64,000 bases of DNA from Limihaloglobus sulfuriphilus (GTDB taxonomy: Bacteria > Planctomycetota > Phycisphaerae > Sedimentisphaerales > Sedimentisphaeraceae). The notes under the pieces are model-generated. The model made no database searches and was not told the origin of the DNA. It saw only the letters and a list, made by a program, of their open reading frames with translations. The stretch's first letter is position 1. Each line of letters begins with the position of its first letter. Location of the stretch: positions 1,550,001 to 1,614,000 of the forward strand of contig NZ_CP019646.1 of NCBI RefSeq assembly GCF_001999965.1, in the 5' to 3' direction. Below are positions 34,581 through 44,202 of the stretch, in pieces. The position numbers were made by a program, and so were the translations under genes.

Positions 34581-37460
34581 TTACCATGCCAGCGGCTTTT
34601 GCCATGCTTGTTTAAATTCCATTATGTCTCCGCTGACCGCCGTCTTGCCGCCGGCGGTAATGTTTACCAATGAATTATCTGTTACAGTGCCGATATTAGC
34701 CAGAGGCAGCCCCGCCATCAGTGCTTCAAATTCTGAAGACTTATCCGGCTCAACCTCAAAAACGTACCTGCTGTTTGACTCGCTGAAGAGTTTTTTGGCC
34801 GCTGTATCGCAATCATCACTGACAGCAAGGCCGTCAAGCGAGATTTCCGCGCCAAGCTCACCGGCAAACGCCATCTCTGCAACCGCGATTGCCAGCCCAC
34901 CCTCAGAGCAGTCATGGGCAGAGCGTACCAGTTTTGCCGATATCGCATCAGCCGCAGCCGCCGCGAGTTTCGGCGCCAGCTCAAGGTCAACCTGAGGAAC
35001 ATTCGCCCCGAGTTCACCGTTGATATAATAGTAATGAGAACCGCCAAGCTCATTTTTTGTAAGCCCCAGCACATAGATAAGGCTGCCGGGTTTCTTAAAG
35101 TCCATTGTTACACATTTTTCAATATTATCCACGAGGCTTATCGCACTGATAAGCAGAGTCGCCGGAATATTGACTTCTGTGCCGTCTGCCATCTTAAACT
35201 CGTTATTAAGCGAATCCTTGCCGGAAATAAACGGTGCTGAATACGCCATCGCTCCGTCTTTACAGGCCTGCGCTGCGCGGATAAGCGAGCCGAAAATCTC
35301 CGGCTTTCGGCAGTTGCCCCAGCAGAAGTTGTCCAGCAGAGCAATCCGGTCGCTGCGGCCTCCGACACATACCAGGTTCCGCACTGCCTCATCGATAGCT
35401 GAAAGGGCCATATGATACGGATCAATATCGCCGTACATGGGATTGAGTCCTACTGAAAGTGCAACGCCTTTCTGCGTGCCGGGTTTGGGCCGGATAACAG
35501 CCGCGTCGGAAGGCCCGTCAGTTGCTACTCCGCAAAGAGGTTTTACCACAGAACCGCCCTGAACTTCATGGTCATACTGGCGGATTATCCACTCTTTGCT
35601 TGCTACGTTATAGCATGAAAAAATCTTTTTCACAGTATCTGTATAGTCGCCGGCGGCGGCAATATCCGGCTCGCTGAGTTTGGGAGTGTTCCAGCTTGCC
35701 TGTCGGGAATATTTAGGCACACCATCGTGCAAAAATTCCATATCAAGCTCGCCGACCTGTGTATCTTCATACTTGAGCGTCAGCCTTTTGGTATCCGTAA
35801 AACGGCCGATAACTGTTGCTTCAACGTCTTCGGATGCGAATATTTCCATAATTTCATCGAGTTTTTCCGGTTTGACGGCTATTACCATACGCTCCTGTGC
35901 TTCAGATATCCAGATTTCTGTATAGTTCAGCCCCGAATATTTCAAAGGCACCTTTTCAAGGTTTACCTCAACACCGAGTTTTTCGCCCATCTCTCCGACA
36001 GCAGAACTCAAACCGCCGGCGCCGCAGTCGGTAATAGATGTATAAAGGTTCTTATCCCGGGCCTGAAGAAGTGTATCAAGAGTTTTCTTCTCAACGATAG
36101 CGTTACCAATCTGAACAGCATGAGAAAATATGTTCTCATGCTCGTGGGTCATCTGCCCGCTGGAGAAAGTAGCCCCGTGGATGCCGTCGCAGCCGGTTCT
36201 GCCGCCGACAACAACAACCAGATCGCCGGGCTGCTGATTCTTGAAACATTTGTCATTTGGAATCAGCCCCAGATTCCCGCAGAACACCAGGGGGTTAGCC
36301 ATGTACCGCGGATCGAAGTAAACCGCCCCGTTTACGGTTGGAATGCCCATGCGGTTGCCGTAATCACGGACACCGCTGACAACACCTTTTGCGATGCGTT
36401 TAGGGTGCAGCACTCCCGCGGGAACATCATCAATGGCTATATCGGGCATACCAAAACAGAACACATCTGTATTGGCAACCGGCTTTGCACCAAGACCGGT
36501 TCCCATAGGATCACGTATCACGCCTCCGATACCGGTCGCCGCTCCGCCGTACGGATCAAGAGCCGAGGGGTGGTTATGTGTCTCAACCTTGAAGCAGACG
36601 GCATCTGTTTCATCAAACTCTACGACTCCGGCGTTATCTTCAAATACAGAGATGCACCAGTCCTTATTCAGCTCCTGGGTAGCGCCGAAAACTGTTTCTT
36701 TGAGCAGGTTATCATACTCAACGGTCTTGCCGTCATAGCTGAATGTTACCGCGCTCTTTAGCGTCTTATGCACGCAATGCTCACTCCAGGTCTGGGCGAG
36801 TGTCTCTAATTCGACATCGGAGGGCTCTCGTCCCTTATCGCGAAAATACGACTGTATCGTTTTCATCTCACGAAGATCAAGAAACAGATCCATATCGCCG
36901 CTGAGTCTGGTCAGCCCCTCATCGTCCAATTCAAGCAGAGGAACTGTTTTATGCTCGAGTTTATATTCCGGCGTGTGCGGGCTGGGAGGTTCGGCCTCGA
37001 GACCGTAAATAACATCTTCGATACAGTCATTGGCAAGAGCCCTGCGGGCAATAAACCGAAGCTGTTCATCTGTTAAATCACCGTAAAAAACATACTTGCG
37101 GGCTGTCCGAACCATTGCCGGTTTACAGCCCATGTCAGTTATGCCCATCGTGACTGATTCAGCTACCGGATCAGTTACACCGCTTTTAAGGTGAACCTCT
37201 ATCAGGGATTTTGCCCCGCCGGTATCCGGCAGCGGCCGGCGGCCGATATAATAGTTCTCACAGACCGGATCAACCAGAAGCTCTGCCGCGACGCGGCGGG
37301 CAAACTGATCTTCAAAATCCGCATCAATAAGAAATACACGGCTGCTCTCAACCTTTTTTACAGTATCGATGCCAAGCTCTTTTATTTCATGAAGAACGTC
37401 TCTGCCGGTTACATCCGCAAAGCCTGTCCTGCTGAATATTTCATAACGCCAATGTTTCAC
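34581..37460 (-). CDS. purL: Phosphoribosylformylglycinamidine synthase, PurS-like domain fused to PurL
   Basis: A 959-residue protein. The first roughly 175 residues form two PurS-like segments (YEIFSRTGFADVTGRDVLHE and SLIEVHLKSGVTDPVAESV, the latter being the usual PurS start). The PurL synthetase core follows, with TLAQTWSEHCVHKTLKSAV, CFKVETHNHPSALDPYGGAA and SAHDCSEGGLAIAVAEMAF. It lacks the C-terminal glutaminase of the 1300-residue proteobacterial enzyme, and PurQ is separate. This makes it intermediate between the three-gene and the single-gene architectures. A promoter lies about 70 bp upstream. Confidence 0.94.
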   Translation of the reverse strand: MKHWRYEIFSRTGFADVTGRDVLHEIKELGIDTVKKVESSRVFLIDADFEDQFARRVAAELLVDPVCENYYIGRRPLPDTGGAKSLIEVHLKSGVTDPVAESVTMGITDMGCKPAMVRTARKYVFYGDLTDEQLRFIARRALANDCIEDVIYGLEAEPPSPHTPEYKLEHKTVPLLELDDEGLTRLSGDMDLFLDLREMKTIQSYFRDKGREPSDVELETLAQTWSEHCVHKTLKSAVTFSYDGKTVEYDNLLKETVFGATQELNKDWCISVFEDNAGVVEFDETDAVCFKVETHNHPSALDPYGGAATGIGGVIRDPMGTGLGAKPVANTDVFCFGMPDIAIDDVPAGVLHPKRIAKGVVSGVRDYGNRMGIPTVNGAVYFDPRYMANPLVFCGNLGLIPNDKCFKNQQPGDLVVVVGGRTGCDGIHGATFSSGQMTHEHENIFSHAVQIGNAIVEKKTLDTLLQARDKNLYTSITDCGAGGLSSAVGEMGEKLGVEVNLEKVPLKYSGLNYTEIWISEAQERMVIAVKPEKLDEIMEIFASEDVEATVIGRFTDTKRLTLKYEDTQVGELDMEFLHDGVPKYSRQASWNTPKLSEPDIAAAGDYTDTVKKIFSCYNVASKEWIIRQYDHEVQGGSVVKPLCGVATDGPSDAAVIRPKPGTQKGVALSVGLNPMYGDIDPYHMALSAIDEAVRNLVCVGGRSDRIALLDNFCWGNCRKPEIFGSLIRAAQACKDGAMAYSAPFISGKDSLNNEFKMADGTEVNIPATLLISAISLVDNIEKCVTMDFKKPGSLIYVLGLTKNELGGSHYYYINGELGANVPQVDLELAPKLAAAAADAISAKLVRSAHDCSEGGLAIAVAEMAFAGELGAEISLDGLAVSDDCDTAAKKLFSESNSRYVFEVEPDKSSEFEALMAGLPLANIGTVTDNSLVNITAGGKTAVSGDIMEFKQAWQKPLAW

Positions 37461-37531
37461 TAAAAAATCCTTTCAGGTGATTTTAAAACACGGAATCTAC
37501 GTAAATCTAAGATAAACCATTTAATGGGGTA

Positions 37532-37559
37532 ATCATACCAGAATTGGTCTTTTTTTCAA
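37532..37559 (-). promoter_or_regulatory. Putative promoter of purL and the downstream minus-strand run
   Basis: On the minus strand, TTGAAA (37559-37554), a 16-bp spacer, then TATGAT (37537-37532). Each hexamer differs by one base from consensus. It ends about 70 bp upstream of the purL start. No purine riboswitch fold was recognised in the leader. Confidence 0.6.
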
Positions 37560-37690
37560 CGCCCATTCAGAATAAACGCCAAAATTGCCCCAAAAACATC
37601 ATCTCTCGATGCCAACAGGGCTAAAGCAAATTATTGTTATTTTTTCGCCGCACGCAAGAACCTTTAAATCCGATATTATTCTCGTTTAAA

Positions 37691-38569
37691 TCACTCAATA
37701 TGCGCTGTCCGGTATTTCGCCGGCGAGAGTCCATGATGGTTTTTGAAATTTCTGGAGAAGTGATAAGGATCATCAAATCCGACCATTTCAGCAATTCGTT
37801 TTACCGGAAGCTCTGTTGACAAAAGCAGCTTGCCGCCGCGATTAAGTTTCAGCCGCATTATGTATTCGGAAGGTGTGAGGTTAATATAGCGTTTAAACAG
37901 CCTGGATAAATACCTTATATTCAATCCGACAGACTCGGCAACTGCCCCAACTCCTTTAAGTTCCGAAAAGTTGCGGTCTATATAATTTTTTGCTCTGAAA
38001 AAAGAATTTACGGCGGGAGAGCCATTTTCCCGGGGCATTTGATTTGCCGAGGCCTGTTCAAGAAGAACACATTTAAGATAGCAGCAGCACAACTCCTGTG
38101 AGAGCGGCGGTTTCTCCAGGCCGGTTTCCATAATTTTCATAAAAAGCTCAAAACTTCCCTGCGGGTCAGATGACTGAATCGCACCAAGACTGTTAAAGGT
38201 GGAAAGCTCAAACAAACCGGCGGCATCCTCGCCTGTAAGTGCCAGGAATATATGTTCCAGAGGATCTGACGGATCGCAAAGATAATGATGGCTTTGCCCC
38301 GGCGAGAAAACGGCTATTGTGCCGGCAGAAAGAGGGTGAACAGTACCGTTGATTTCGAGCGTGCCCCTGCCGCGAACTATATACTCTACAACATGGTATG
38401 GGTAACTGTTTCGTTTAACCTCATAATCAGCCGCACAAAGCTCATAACCGCCGCAGACGATAGCCATCCCTGGACGGTCATTCGGAGACACCTCGTAATA
38501 GAAATACTCACTCCGCTTAACAGGTGCGGCCCTGCCGGGAGCAAACTCACTTTTTATCTGATTTTTCAT
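37691..38569 (-). CDS. AraC-family transcriptional regulator with cupin sensor
   Basis: A 292-residue protein. The N-terminal cupin-like ligand domain (about 35-120, PYHVVEYIVRGRGTLEING, PGQSHHYLCDPSD) is followed by a C-terminal pair of helix-turn-helix motifs (about 190-290, GVGAVAESVGLNIRYLSRLF and VKRIAEMVGFDDPYHFSRNF). AraC-type HTH pairs bind DNA and usually activate sugar-utilisation genes. The ligand and target are not visible. It lies 51 bp downstream of the epimerase gene on the same strand and may be co-transcribed. Confidence 0.9.
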   Translation of the reverse strand: MKNQIKSEFAPGRAAPVKRSEYFYYEVSPNDRPGMAIVCGGYELCAADYEVKRNSYPYHVVEYIVRGRGTLEINGTVHPLSAGTIAVFSPGQSHHYLCDPSDPLEHIFLALTGEDAAGLFELSTFNSLGAIQSSDPQGSFELFMKIMETGLEKPPLSQELCCCYLKCVLLEQASANQMPRENGSPAVNSFFRAKNYIDRNFSELKGVGAVAESVGLNIRYLSRLFKRYINLTPSEYIMRLKLNRGGKLLLSTELPVKRIAEMVGFDDPYHFSRNFKNHHGLSPAKYRTAHIE

Positions 38570-38620
38570 ACCGCTTCAAGATCAGAGACCGCTGCAGAAT
38601 ACCTCAATAAAACTTTTATC

Positions 38621-39592
38621 TTAACTGACGGTCTTGTAATAATTTATTACTTTTACAATCGCTTCCTCAAGCGATACTTTCGGAGAATACCCAATCATTG
38701 CGGCCGCTTTTTCTATGGACGGTACTCTGCGCATCATATCATCAAACGGCCTGCCGTATGCCTGCTCGTAGGAAATGTATTTCTTTTCACTGCTGCTCTT
38801 TGACAACCGTATCGCCGCATCGGCAAGTGATTCGATCGATATTTCACTCTGACTGCCGATGTTGAAAGCCTCGCCCGCGGCATCTGGGCATTGCATCAGA
38901 GCAATAACACCGTCAATGACATCTGATATATATGTAAAACATCTTGTTTGCTTTCCGCTGCCGTAGATTGTTACAGGTTCGTTATTTAAGGCCGCCTTCA
39001 CGAAACGCGGGACCACCATGCCGTAGCGGCCCCTCTGACGGGGGCCGATAGTGTTAAAAAATCTGGCAACGATAACCTCAAGGCCGTATTTCTGATAGAA
39101 CGCAAATGCGAGGAATTCATCCACCGCCTTGCTGCAAGCGTACGACCAGCGTGAAAACCGCGTACTGCCCAGCAGCATATCGTCATCCTCTCTAAACGGT
39201 ACATTTTCACTTTTCCCGTAAACCTCGCTGGTAGAAGCGATAAGAACTCGTGCCTCATTTCGTGCCGCGGCATGAAGAACATTTTCACTGCCGTGAATAT
39301 TAGTCTCAATAGTCCTGACAGGCTCATCCACAATAAGCTGCACGCCTACCGCCGCGGCAAGATGGTAAATATCATCTGACTCCTTCGCCAATCTATCTAC
39401 AAGCTCGACATCACAAACTGAACCCTGCACAAAAGAAAAACGGCTGTTATCTTTTATCCCGTGCAAATTCTCGATACTGCCCGTGCTCAGGTCATCAAGC
39501 GCAGTAACTTCGGCACCTTCGGTTAGAAGCCTTTCACATAGATGAGAACCTATAAAACCGGCTCCGCCGGTAACCAAAACTCGTTTTGACAT
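38621..39592 (-). CDS. NAD-dependent sugar-nucleotide epimerase/dehydratase
   Basis: A 323-residue extended short-chain dehydrogenase. NAD-binding motif GGAGFIGS (residues 9-16), DDLSTGS, the Ser/Thr site in STSEVYGK, the catalytic YACSK, and the ARFFNTIGPRQRGRYGMVVP region typical of UDP-glucose 4-epimerase/UDP-glucuronate decarboxylase relatives. It likely converts a nucleotide-sugar for surface polysaccharide. The exact substrate cannot be decided from sequence. Confidence 0.88.
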   Translation of the reverse strand: MSKRVLVTGGAGFIGSHLCERLLTEGAEVTALDDLSTGSIENLHGIKDNSRFSFVQGSVCDVELVDRLAKESDDIYHLAAAVGVQLIVDEPVRTIETNIHGSENVLHAAARNEARVLIASTSEVYGKSENVPFREDDDMLLGSTRFSRWSYACSKAVDEFLAFAFYQKYGLEVIVARFFNTIGPRQRGRYGMVVPRFVKAALNNEPVTIYGSGKQTRCFTYISDVIDGVIALMQCPDAAGEAFNIGSQSEISIESLADAAIRLSKSSSEKKYISYEQAYGRPFDDMMRRVPSIEKAAAMIGYSPKVSLEEAIVKVINYYKTVS

Positions 39593-39636
39593 ATTTTATT
39601 CCATAAATTTGGGCAGTTTACATTTACGTTTACGCT

Positions 39637-40446
39637 TCACTGGCTCTCAGCTTCGCCTTCATAACTGCAGAATGCCCGGTTATTTTCCCATACCTTTATC
39701 CTGTGCAGACGTGCCGGCACGATCCTGTCCTTGAGAACTTTCCAGCCAAAACGTGTTATATTTTCAAGTGTAGGGTTTGCTGTTCTGAAATACTCCACAT
39801 CCGCGTTGAGATTCTTGTGGTCAAGTATGCTGATAAAATTCTCATCGACAACTTTCTGAAAACTGCCGAACTCGAATTCTGTGCCGCACTCAACAGCTGC
39901 GGTTACTTCGGCAATGTAATTATGGCCGTGACCGTTGGGGTTGGCGCATTTGCCGAAGATGCGGAAATTTTTTTCATCAGAAAAGCTGCTGTTCCACAGA
40001 CGGTGCATCGCGGCAAATTCAAATTTTTCGCTATAATATATCACTTTTTCAGACTCCGTGAGGTATCTTAATGTTCGATAAGGATTTAAGAACAATTTCA
40101 GGCTCAAAAGTTTTTGCGGACTGAATTTATCTTTCAAAATCTGGGCAGAGTATTTTAGCAGCTCCACAATATCACAAAAGCTGACTTCCCGGCCGTTTCT
40201 ATATTTCTCACAGATTTTCTCCACAAAAACCGGCACGACATTCAAACGAACAAGCCGGTCAATATCTACCAGATTTACCACAAAACCTGTATCAGCATCA
40301 ACATCTCCTCCTACTTCTACCCACAATCCAAAAAACAAACCAAGCCCCTCGCCTGACGGGCTGGAACAGTAAGAATTTGCCCCTTTAAGCCGATTTGACG
40401 AAAAGGGGTTTACTGTGAACCGAATTTCACGGGATAAACTTGGCAT
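39637..40446 (-). CDS. Tandem 6-pyruvoyl-tetrahydropterin synthase-like protein, C-terminal domain intact
   Basis: A 269-residue protein with two PTPS-fold halves. The C-terminal half (about 145-265) has all family landmarks: zinc His in FEFAAMHRLWN and NGHGHNY, the catalytic Cys in GKCANPNGHGHNY, DHKNLNADVEYF, and Glu in NPTLENITRFGW. It resembles animal PTPS (GKCNNPNGHGHNY) closely. The N-terminal half keeps the fold pattern (DADTGFVVNLVDIDRLV) but no metal or catalytic residues. With folE 25 bp upstream it likely acts on dihydroneopterin triphosphate, toward a 6-carboxy- or 6-pyruvoyl-pterin. The Cys argues against the PTPS-III (Glu) folate bypass. Confidence 0.87.
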   Translation of the reverse strand: MPSLSREIRFTVNPFSSNRLKGANSYCSSPSGEGLGLFFGLWVEVGGDVDADTGFVVNLVDIDRLVRLNVVPVFVEKICEKYRNGREVSFCDIVELLKYSAQILKDKFSPQKLLSLKLFLNPYRTLRYLTESEKVIYYSEKFEFAAMHRLWNSSFSDEKNFRIFGKCANPNGHGHNYIAEVTAAVECGTEFEFGSFQKVVDENFISILDHKNLNADVEYFRTANPTLENITRFGWKVLKDRIVPARLHRIKVWENNRAFCSYEGEAESQ

Positions 40447-40471
40447 AAAAGTATTTACTCACCTTTTGTAA

Positions 40472-41050
40472 TCACTTACTGTGAATTAAGCCCAGAACCT
40501 CCGCCCGGCTTCTCTGGTCACGGATGAAAATCCCGCGAAGAGCAGAGGTTACCATTGACGAACCGGGTTTATTTGCCCCGCGTACTGTCATGCAGCTGTG
40601 CGAAGCCTCTATAACAACCGCAACACCTTTGGGATTAAGGCTTTCCATGAGAAAATCAGCAATTTCAACGGTCAGCCTTTCCTGTATCTGCGGCCGTTTT
40701 GCGAAACAATCCACGATTCTGGCCAGCTTACTGAGCCCTATAACCGCATTGTCAGGCAGATAAGCAAGATGCGCCTTGCCGATAAACGGCATGAGGTGAT
40801 GCTCACAGGTGCTTGAAAAAGGAATATCCTTTAAAACTACGATTTCATTGTAATCCTCATGGAATATCCGTCCGGTATGTTTCTTTGGATCCTCGCAAAT
40901 TCCGCGAAAGAGCTCCGCGTACATTCTGGCTACACGGGACGGCGTATCTTTGAGACCCTCACGTTCAGGATCGTCGCCAACCGCCAGAAGTATCTCGCGA
41001 ACCGCCGCTTCAATCCTGGGTAAATCAAATTTTATTTTTTTATCACTCAT
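40472..41050 (-). CDS. folE: GTP cyclohydrolase I
   Basis: 192 residues, normal length. Zinc and active-site residues are seen in [20 protein letters not shown] and [17 protein letters not shown]. Further family marks are [18 protein letters not shown] and [20 protein letters not shown]. It converts GTP to dihydroneopterin triphosphate, the common precursor of folate, tetrahydropterins and, through QueD-type enzymes, queuosine. It is transcribed just before the PTPS-like gene. Confidence 0.97.
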   Translation of the reverse strand: MSDKKIKFDLPRIEAAVREILLAVGDDPEREGLKDTPSRVARMYAELFRGICEDPKKHTGRIFHEDYNEIVVLKDIPFSSTCEHHLMPFIGKAHLAYLPDNAVIGLSKLARIVDCFAKRPQIQERLTVEIADFLMESLNPKGVAVVIEASHSCMTVRGANKPGSSMVTSALRGIFIRDQRSRAEVLGLIHSK

Positions 41051-41072
41051 AAGAATTCCTGTTGATCAGCAC

Positions 41073-41110
41073 AAAAAATCATTGAGATTCTGCTAAAACC
41101 TTTAATCTCA
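41073..41110 (-). terminator. Putative terminator after prfB
   Basis: On the minus strand, TGAGATT and AATCTCA (7-bp stem, 41110-41104 and 41089-41083) are followed after four bases by six T. It lies just past the prfB stop and before folE. The stem is AT-rich, so efficiency is uncertain. Confidence 0.5.
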
Positions 41111-41131
41111 TGAACCTGCCCGGCTGTTAAA

Positions 41132-42254
41132 TCATGCGCTGTTTTTATGTTTTTTCTCTGCCCTGTATCTTAGATAGCTGTCGATAAAGCCATCTAAATC
41201 ACCGTCAAGAACGGCTTGAACATTACCCGTCTGGTGGTCGGTGCGGTGATCTTTAACCATTTGATAGGGCTGCATTACATAGCTTCGAATCTGGTTGCCC
41301 CAGGCAATTTCACCTTTATTGCCGTAGAGTTTATTAATCTCATCGTCCCGCTTCTGCTGCTCAAGCATGTAAAGCCTTGCCCTCAGCATAGACATAGCCT
41401 CGGCGCGGTTTTTGTGCTGGCTGCGGTCGTTTTGGCACTGCACGACAATTCCCGTCGGGTGGTGTGTGATTCTGACCGCGGAGCTTGTTTTATTCACATG
41501 CTGGCCGCCGGCACCGCTGGCACGGTAATAATCGATTCGCAGGTCTTTTTCGTCGATTTCTATTTCTACATTGCCGCCGGCGTCGGGAATTACATCAATT
41601 GCCGTAAAACTCGTATGCCTGCGGCTTTGTGAATCAAACGGACTGATACGCACCAGACGGTGAACGCCCGATTCGCAAGAGAGCTTGCCAAAGGCAAAGG
41701 GACCGCTGACTTTCAATGTTATTGAGCGGATACCGGCTTCCTCGCCGGGAGTTATATCCAGTTCTTCGTATTTATAGCCGTTTGAGTCGAAATAGCGAAG
41801 GTACATCCTCAGCAGGATGCTTGCCCAGTCACAGCTCTCTGTTCCGCCGGCGCCGGCATGGATACTGAAAAAACAGTCGCTCATGTCATCGGGGCCGCTC
41901 AAAGTGCCGGCAAGCTCTATCTGTTCGCATTTTTTCTCGAGCTCCGCGATATCAGACTCGATCGACTTTAAGGTCTCAATATCTGATTCCTCCGCCGCCA
42001 TCTCAAGAAGCTCTATCGAATCCTCAATGCCCGTAGTTACTTCCCTTACAGGGTTTATGACAGACTTAAGGGCACTTATCTGCGAAACTACCTTCTGGGC
42101 GGTTTCGGAGTTGTCCCAGAATCCCTGCTGAGACATCTGGTCTTCTAAATTCTTTCTTTGTTCGAGTTTAGCCGGTAAGTCAAAGCCACTCCCGGACGGT
42201 GGCGACACGGGCCTCCAGTGATTTTAAAGCATCACTTATTTCTTGTATTTCCAA
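41132..42254 (-). CDS. prfB: Peptide chain release factor 2 with programmed +1 frameshift
   Basis: Translation starts at a TTG (42254-42252) with GGAG 6-7 bp upstream. After 23 further codons it meets CTT TGA C (42185-42179), the classic RF2 frameshift site, with TGA as codon 25. A +1 shift at CTT joins the short frame to the 349-residue main frame, which begins D-L-P-A-K-L, giving about 373 residues. The main frame has the release-factor GGQ motif (GAGGQHVNKTSSAVRITHHP) and SPF, the RF2 stop-recognition motif (RISPFDSQSRRHTS). It reads UGA and UAA, and the frameshift autoregulates its level. The purine-rich stimulator upstream is weaker than in E. coli (CGG GAG TGG before CTT). Confidence 0.95.
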
Positions 42255-42380
42255 TGTTATCTCCGAAATAATCAGTTAGTAAAACTTACATTTTAACAAT
42301 TTAATTGAAGAATGCAATGCCAGTTGAAGTTTTGCAGCTCTTGGCGCGGCGAATCTATAAACCGTTAGCTGCGTAGAGTT

Positions 42381-42418
42381 AAAAGAAAAAGCCCCGGATA
42401 TTCTCTAATAACCGGGGC
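42381..42418 (-). terminator. Rho-independent terminator after rpsT
   Basis: On the minus strand, GCCCCGG and CCGGGGC form a 7-bp GC stem (42418-42412 and 42397-42391) followed by TTTTT. It is 23 bp past the S20 stop. Confidence 0.88.
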
Positions 42419-42440
42419 ATACAGTACATAACTGAGCAAA

Positions 42441-42716
42441 TCAGGCTTTTGCACTTGCCATAGCGTTGAGCCTCTTGGCCAGCCTCGACTTGCGGCGTGC
42501 GGCGGTACCCTTGTGCAGGGTGCTGGTCGCTGCTACCTTGTCAAGTTTCTTGACCAGGAGCCTGTACTGCTCCTTAGCGGCATCAACATCACCGGCTTTG
42601 AGAGCTTCCTCAAACTTCCTGGTCTCGGATTTGAGCTGGCTCTTACGGGCACGGTTTATGATTCTTTTCTTGGCATTCTGCCTGACTCTCTTTTTGGCGG
42701 ATAATGAATGTGCCAT
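42441..42716 (-). CDS. rpsT: 30S ribosomal protein S20
   Basis: 91 residues, highly basic and Ala/Lys-rich. MAHSLSAKKRVRQNAKKRII is the S20 N terminus, and STLHKGTAARRKSRLAKRLN is the conserved C-terminal segment. It binds 16S rRNA in the small subunit. A TATAAT is present about 15 bp before the start codon, suggesting its own promoter, and a strong terminator follows. Confidence 0.96.
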   Translation of the reverse strand: MAHSLSAKKRVRQNAKKRIINRARKSQLKSETRKFEEALKAGDVDAAKEQYRLLVKKLDKVAATSTLHKGTAARRKSRLAKRLNAMASAKA

Positions 42717-42748
42717 TATCTTACCTTTCTATTATAAACTCGTTTACG

Positions 42749-44134
42749 TTACGACTGAGAGGTCTCTTTTAAAAGATCTTCTATTCGATCTCTGACATCT
42801 TTATAATTAAAATCAATCTGGGCTATTCTGCGATAATAACTCAGAGCTTCTTCTTTTTTGTTATTGAGCTCACACGACTTAGCATAGTTATAACGAAGCT
42901 CTTTTCCAAGCTCGTCTTCACTCTTTTCGTATTCTTTCATAGCTTCCATGAAAACGTCAGCGGCGTCATTGTACCAGCCTTTTCTGAAAAAGCAAATCCC
43001 AATTTTCGACATTGCGTTAATTTTTAATGACGGGTCTTTTCTCGCCTGCTGCAGCAGGGGTATTGCCGCGTCGAATTCACCGCTCAAAAGCAGTCTCGTA
43101 CCGTAAGAATACTTTATTTTAAGGTCCGTGGGATAATTTTCACTGCAAAGCCGATAATGCTCAAGTTCAACTTCTGCAAGTTTTGTTAAAACTTTGTCAG
43201 CCTGGACCTTTAGTTCAACGTCTTCGGGCTGAGCAGCGGCCAGTTTTCTCGCCTCTTTGAGACGGTTTTTGTAGTACTGTATCGTAAGCTCACCCTGAAG
43301 CCTCTTATATGTAAAATCGGAGCTGGTTTTATACCAGTCTTCCAGAAGCTCCGTTAATTCCTCAAAAGTCTCCGGGGTGTCAATCTCGCCAAGGGCTTTT
43401 GCCAGCTTGATGCGTATCCCCTGCTCTTCGGGTTTCTTCTCAAAATCAGCACGGGCCTTCTGAAGGGATTCAATCTTGTAATCTATAGTCTTGACAGATG
43501 CATCAGATTTATGCAGCGCGTCTTGTTCGTCTTTATCCTGAATAGATTTACGAAAATCTCCCTCGCCGTCATACTTGCCGCGTTCCATCGTTGCATGAGC
43601 GGCATAAAATTTCATTTCATCAGCCAGTTTGGCATCATCCGGACGCATGCTTGCCATAAAAGCAGCCAGTTTATATGCCTCATCATACATCCGCATATTG
43701 GAGTAGGCATCACGGACGTCTCTAAGATAATTCATAGAAGGATTATCCGCCTGCATCAGGGCCTCTGAAGCCAGCTGTGCAACCCATTTTGCCGCAGGGA
43801 AAAAAGAGCCTTTAACAGCGGCCTTAAGCATCTTGACGGCATAAGTCAGGTTGTCGGGATCCTTTGCCAACAGATATTCAGAGTGAAGCATCTCGTCAAG
43901 CGGGGTTTTGCCGCCCTTTCTGCTCATCTTATCTTTCAGGCCGGGCCCTTTGCCGCCTGCCATTTTACGTTTTATCGAGACATCACGGAGTGCGGCATGA
44001 CCCTCGGGAACAACATCGGGGCTTATGCGCAATCCTTCCAGGTACATCTCAATAGCATAATCAAAGTTGCCCATCTCGGCAACTTTATAAGCCTTCATAA
44101 AAAAAGTTCGCGACGCTTTATGTTCATTCTGCAT
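42749..44134 (-). CDS. Tetratricopeptide-repeat protein
   Basis: A 461-residue helical protein without a signal peptide. TPR-like units are seen at about residues 10-45 (AYKVAEMGNFDYAIEMYLEG), around 330-400 (SYGTRLLLSGEFDAAIPLLQ, KIGICFFRKGWYNDAADVF) and 405-440. The middle carries charged coiled stretches. It is probably a cytoplasmic scaffold; no partner or function is visible. It has its own promoter candidate and lies 32 bp before rpsT. Confidence 0.78.
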   Translation of the reverse strand: MQNEHKASRTFFMKAYKVAEMGNFDYAIEMYLEGLRISPDVVPEGHAALRDVSIKRKMAGGKGPGLKDKMSRKGGKTPLDEMLHSEYLLAKDPDNLTYAVKMLKAAVKGSFFPAAKWVAQLASEALMQADNPSMNYLRDVRDAYSNMRMYDEAYKLAAFMASMRPDDAKLADEMKFYAAHATMERGKYDGEGDFRKSIQDKDEQDALHKSDASVKTIDYKIESLQKARADFEKKPEEQGIRIKLAKALGEIDTPETFEELTELLEDWYKTSSDFTYKRLQGELTIQYYKNRLKEARKLAAAQPEDVELKVQADKVLTKLAEVELEHYRLCSENYPTDLKIKYSYGTRLLLSGEFDAAIPLLQQARKDPSLKINAMSKIGICFFRKGWYNDAADVFMEAMKEYEKSEDELGKELRYNYAKSCELNNKKEEALSYYRRIAQIDFNYKDVRDRIEDLLKETSQS

Positions 44135-44202
44135 AATGATATCCGAAAATTCCCGTAAACAAATCGGGATAAAATCTGTAAAATAATATTCTCTCTTTGT
44201 TT

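Noticed and set aside
35727-36761. A 344-residue plus-strand ORF opposite purL
   Set aside because: Shadow frame within a conserved purL; no family features and no start signal.
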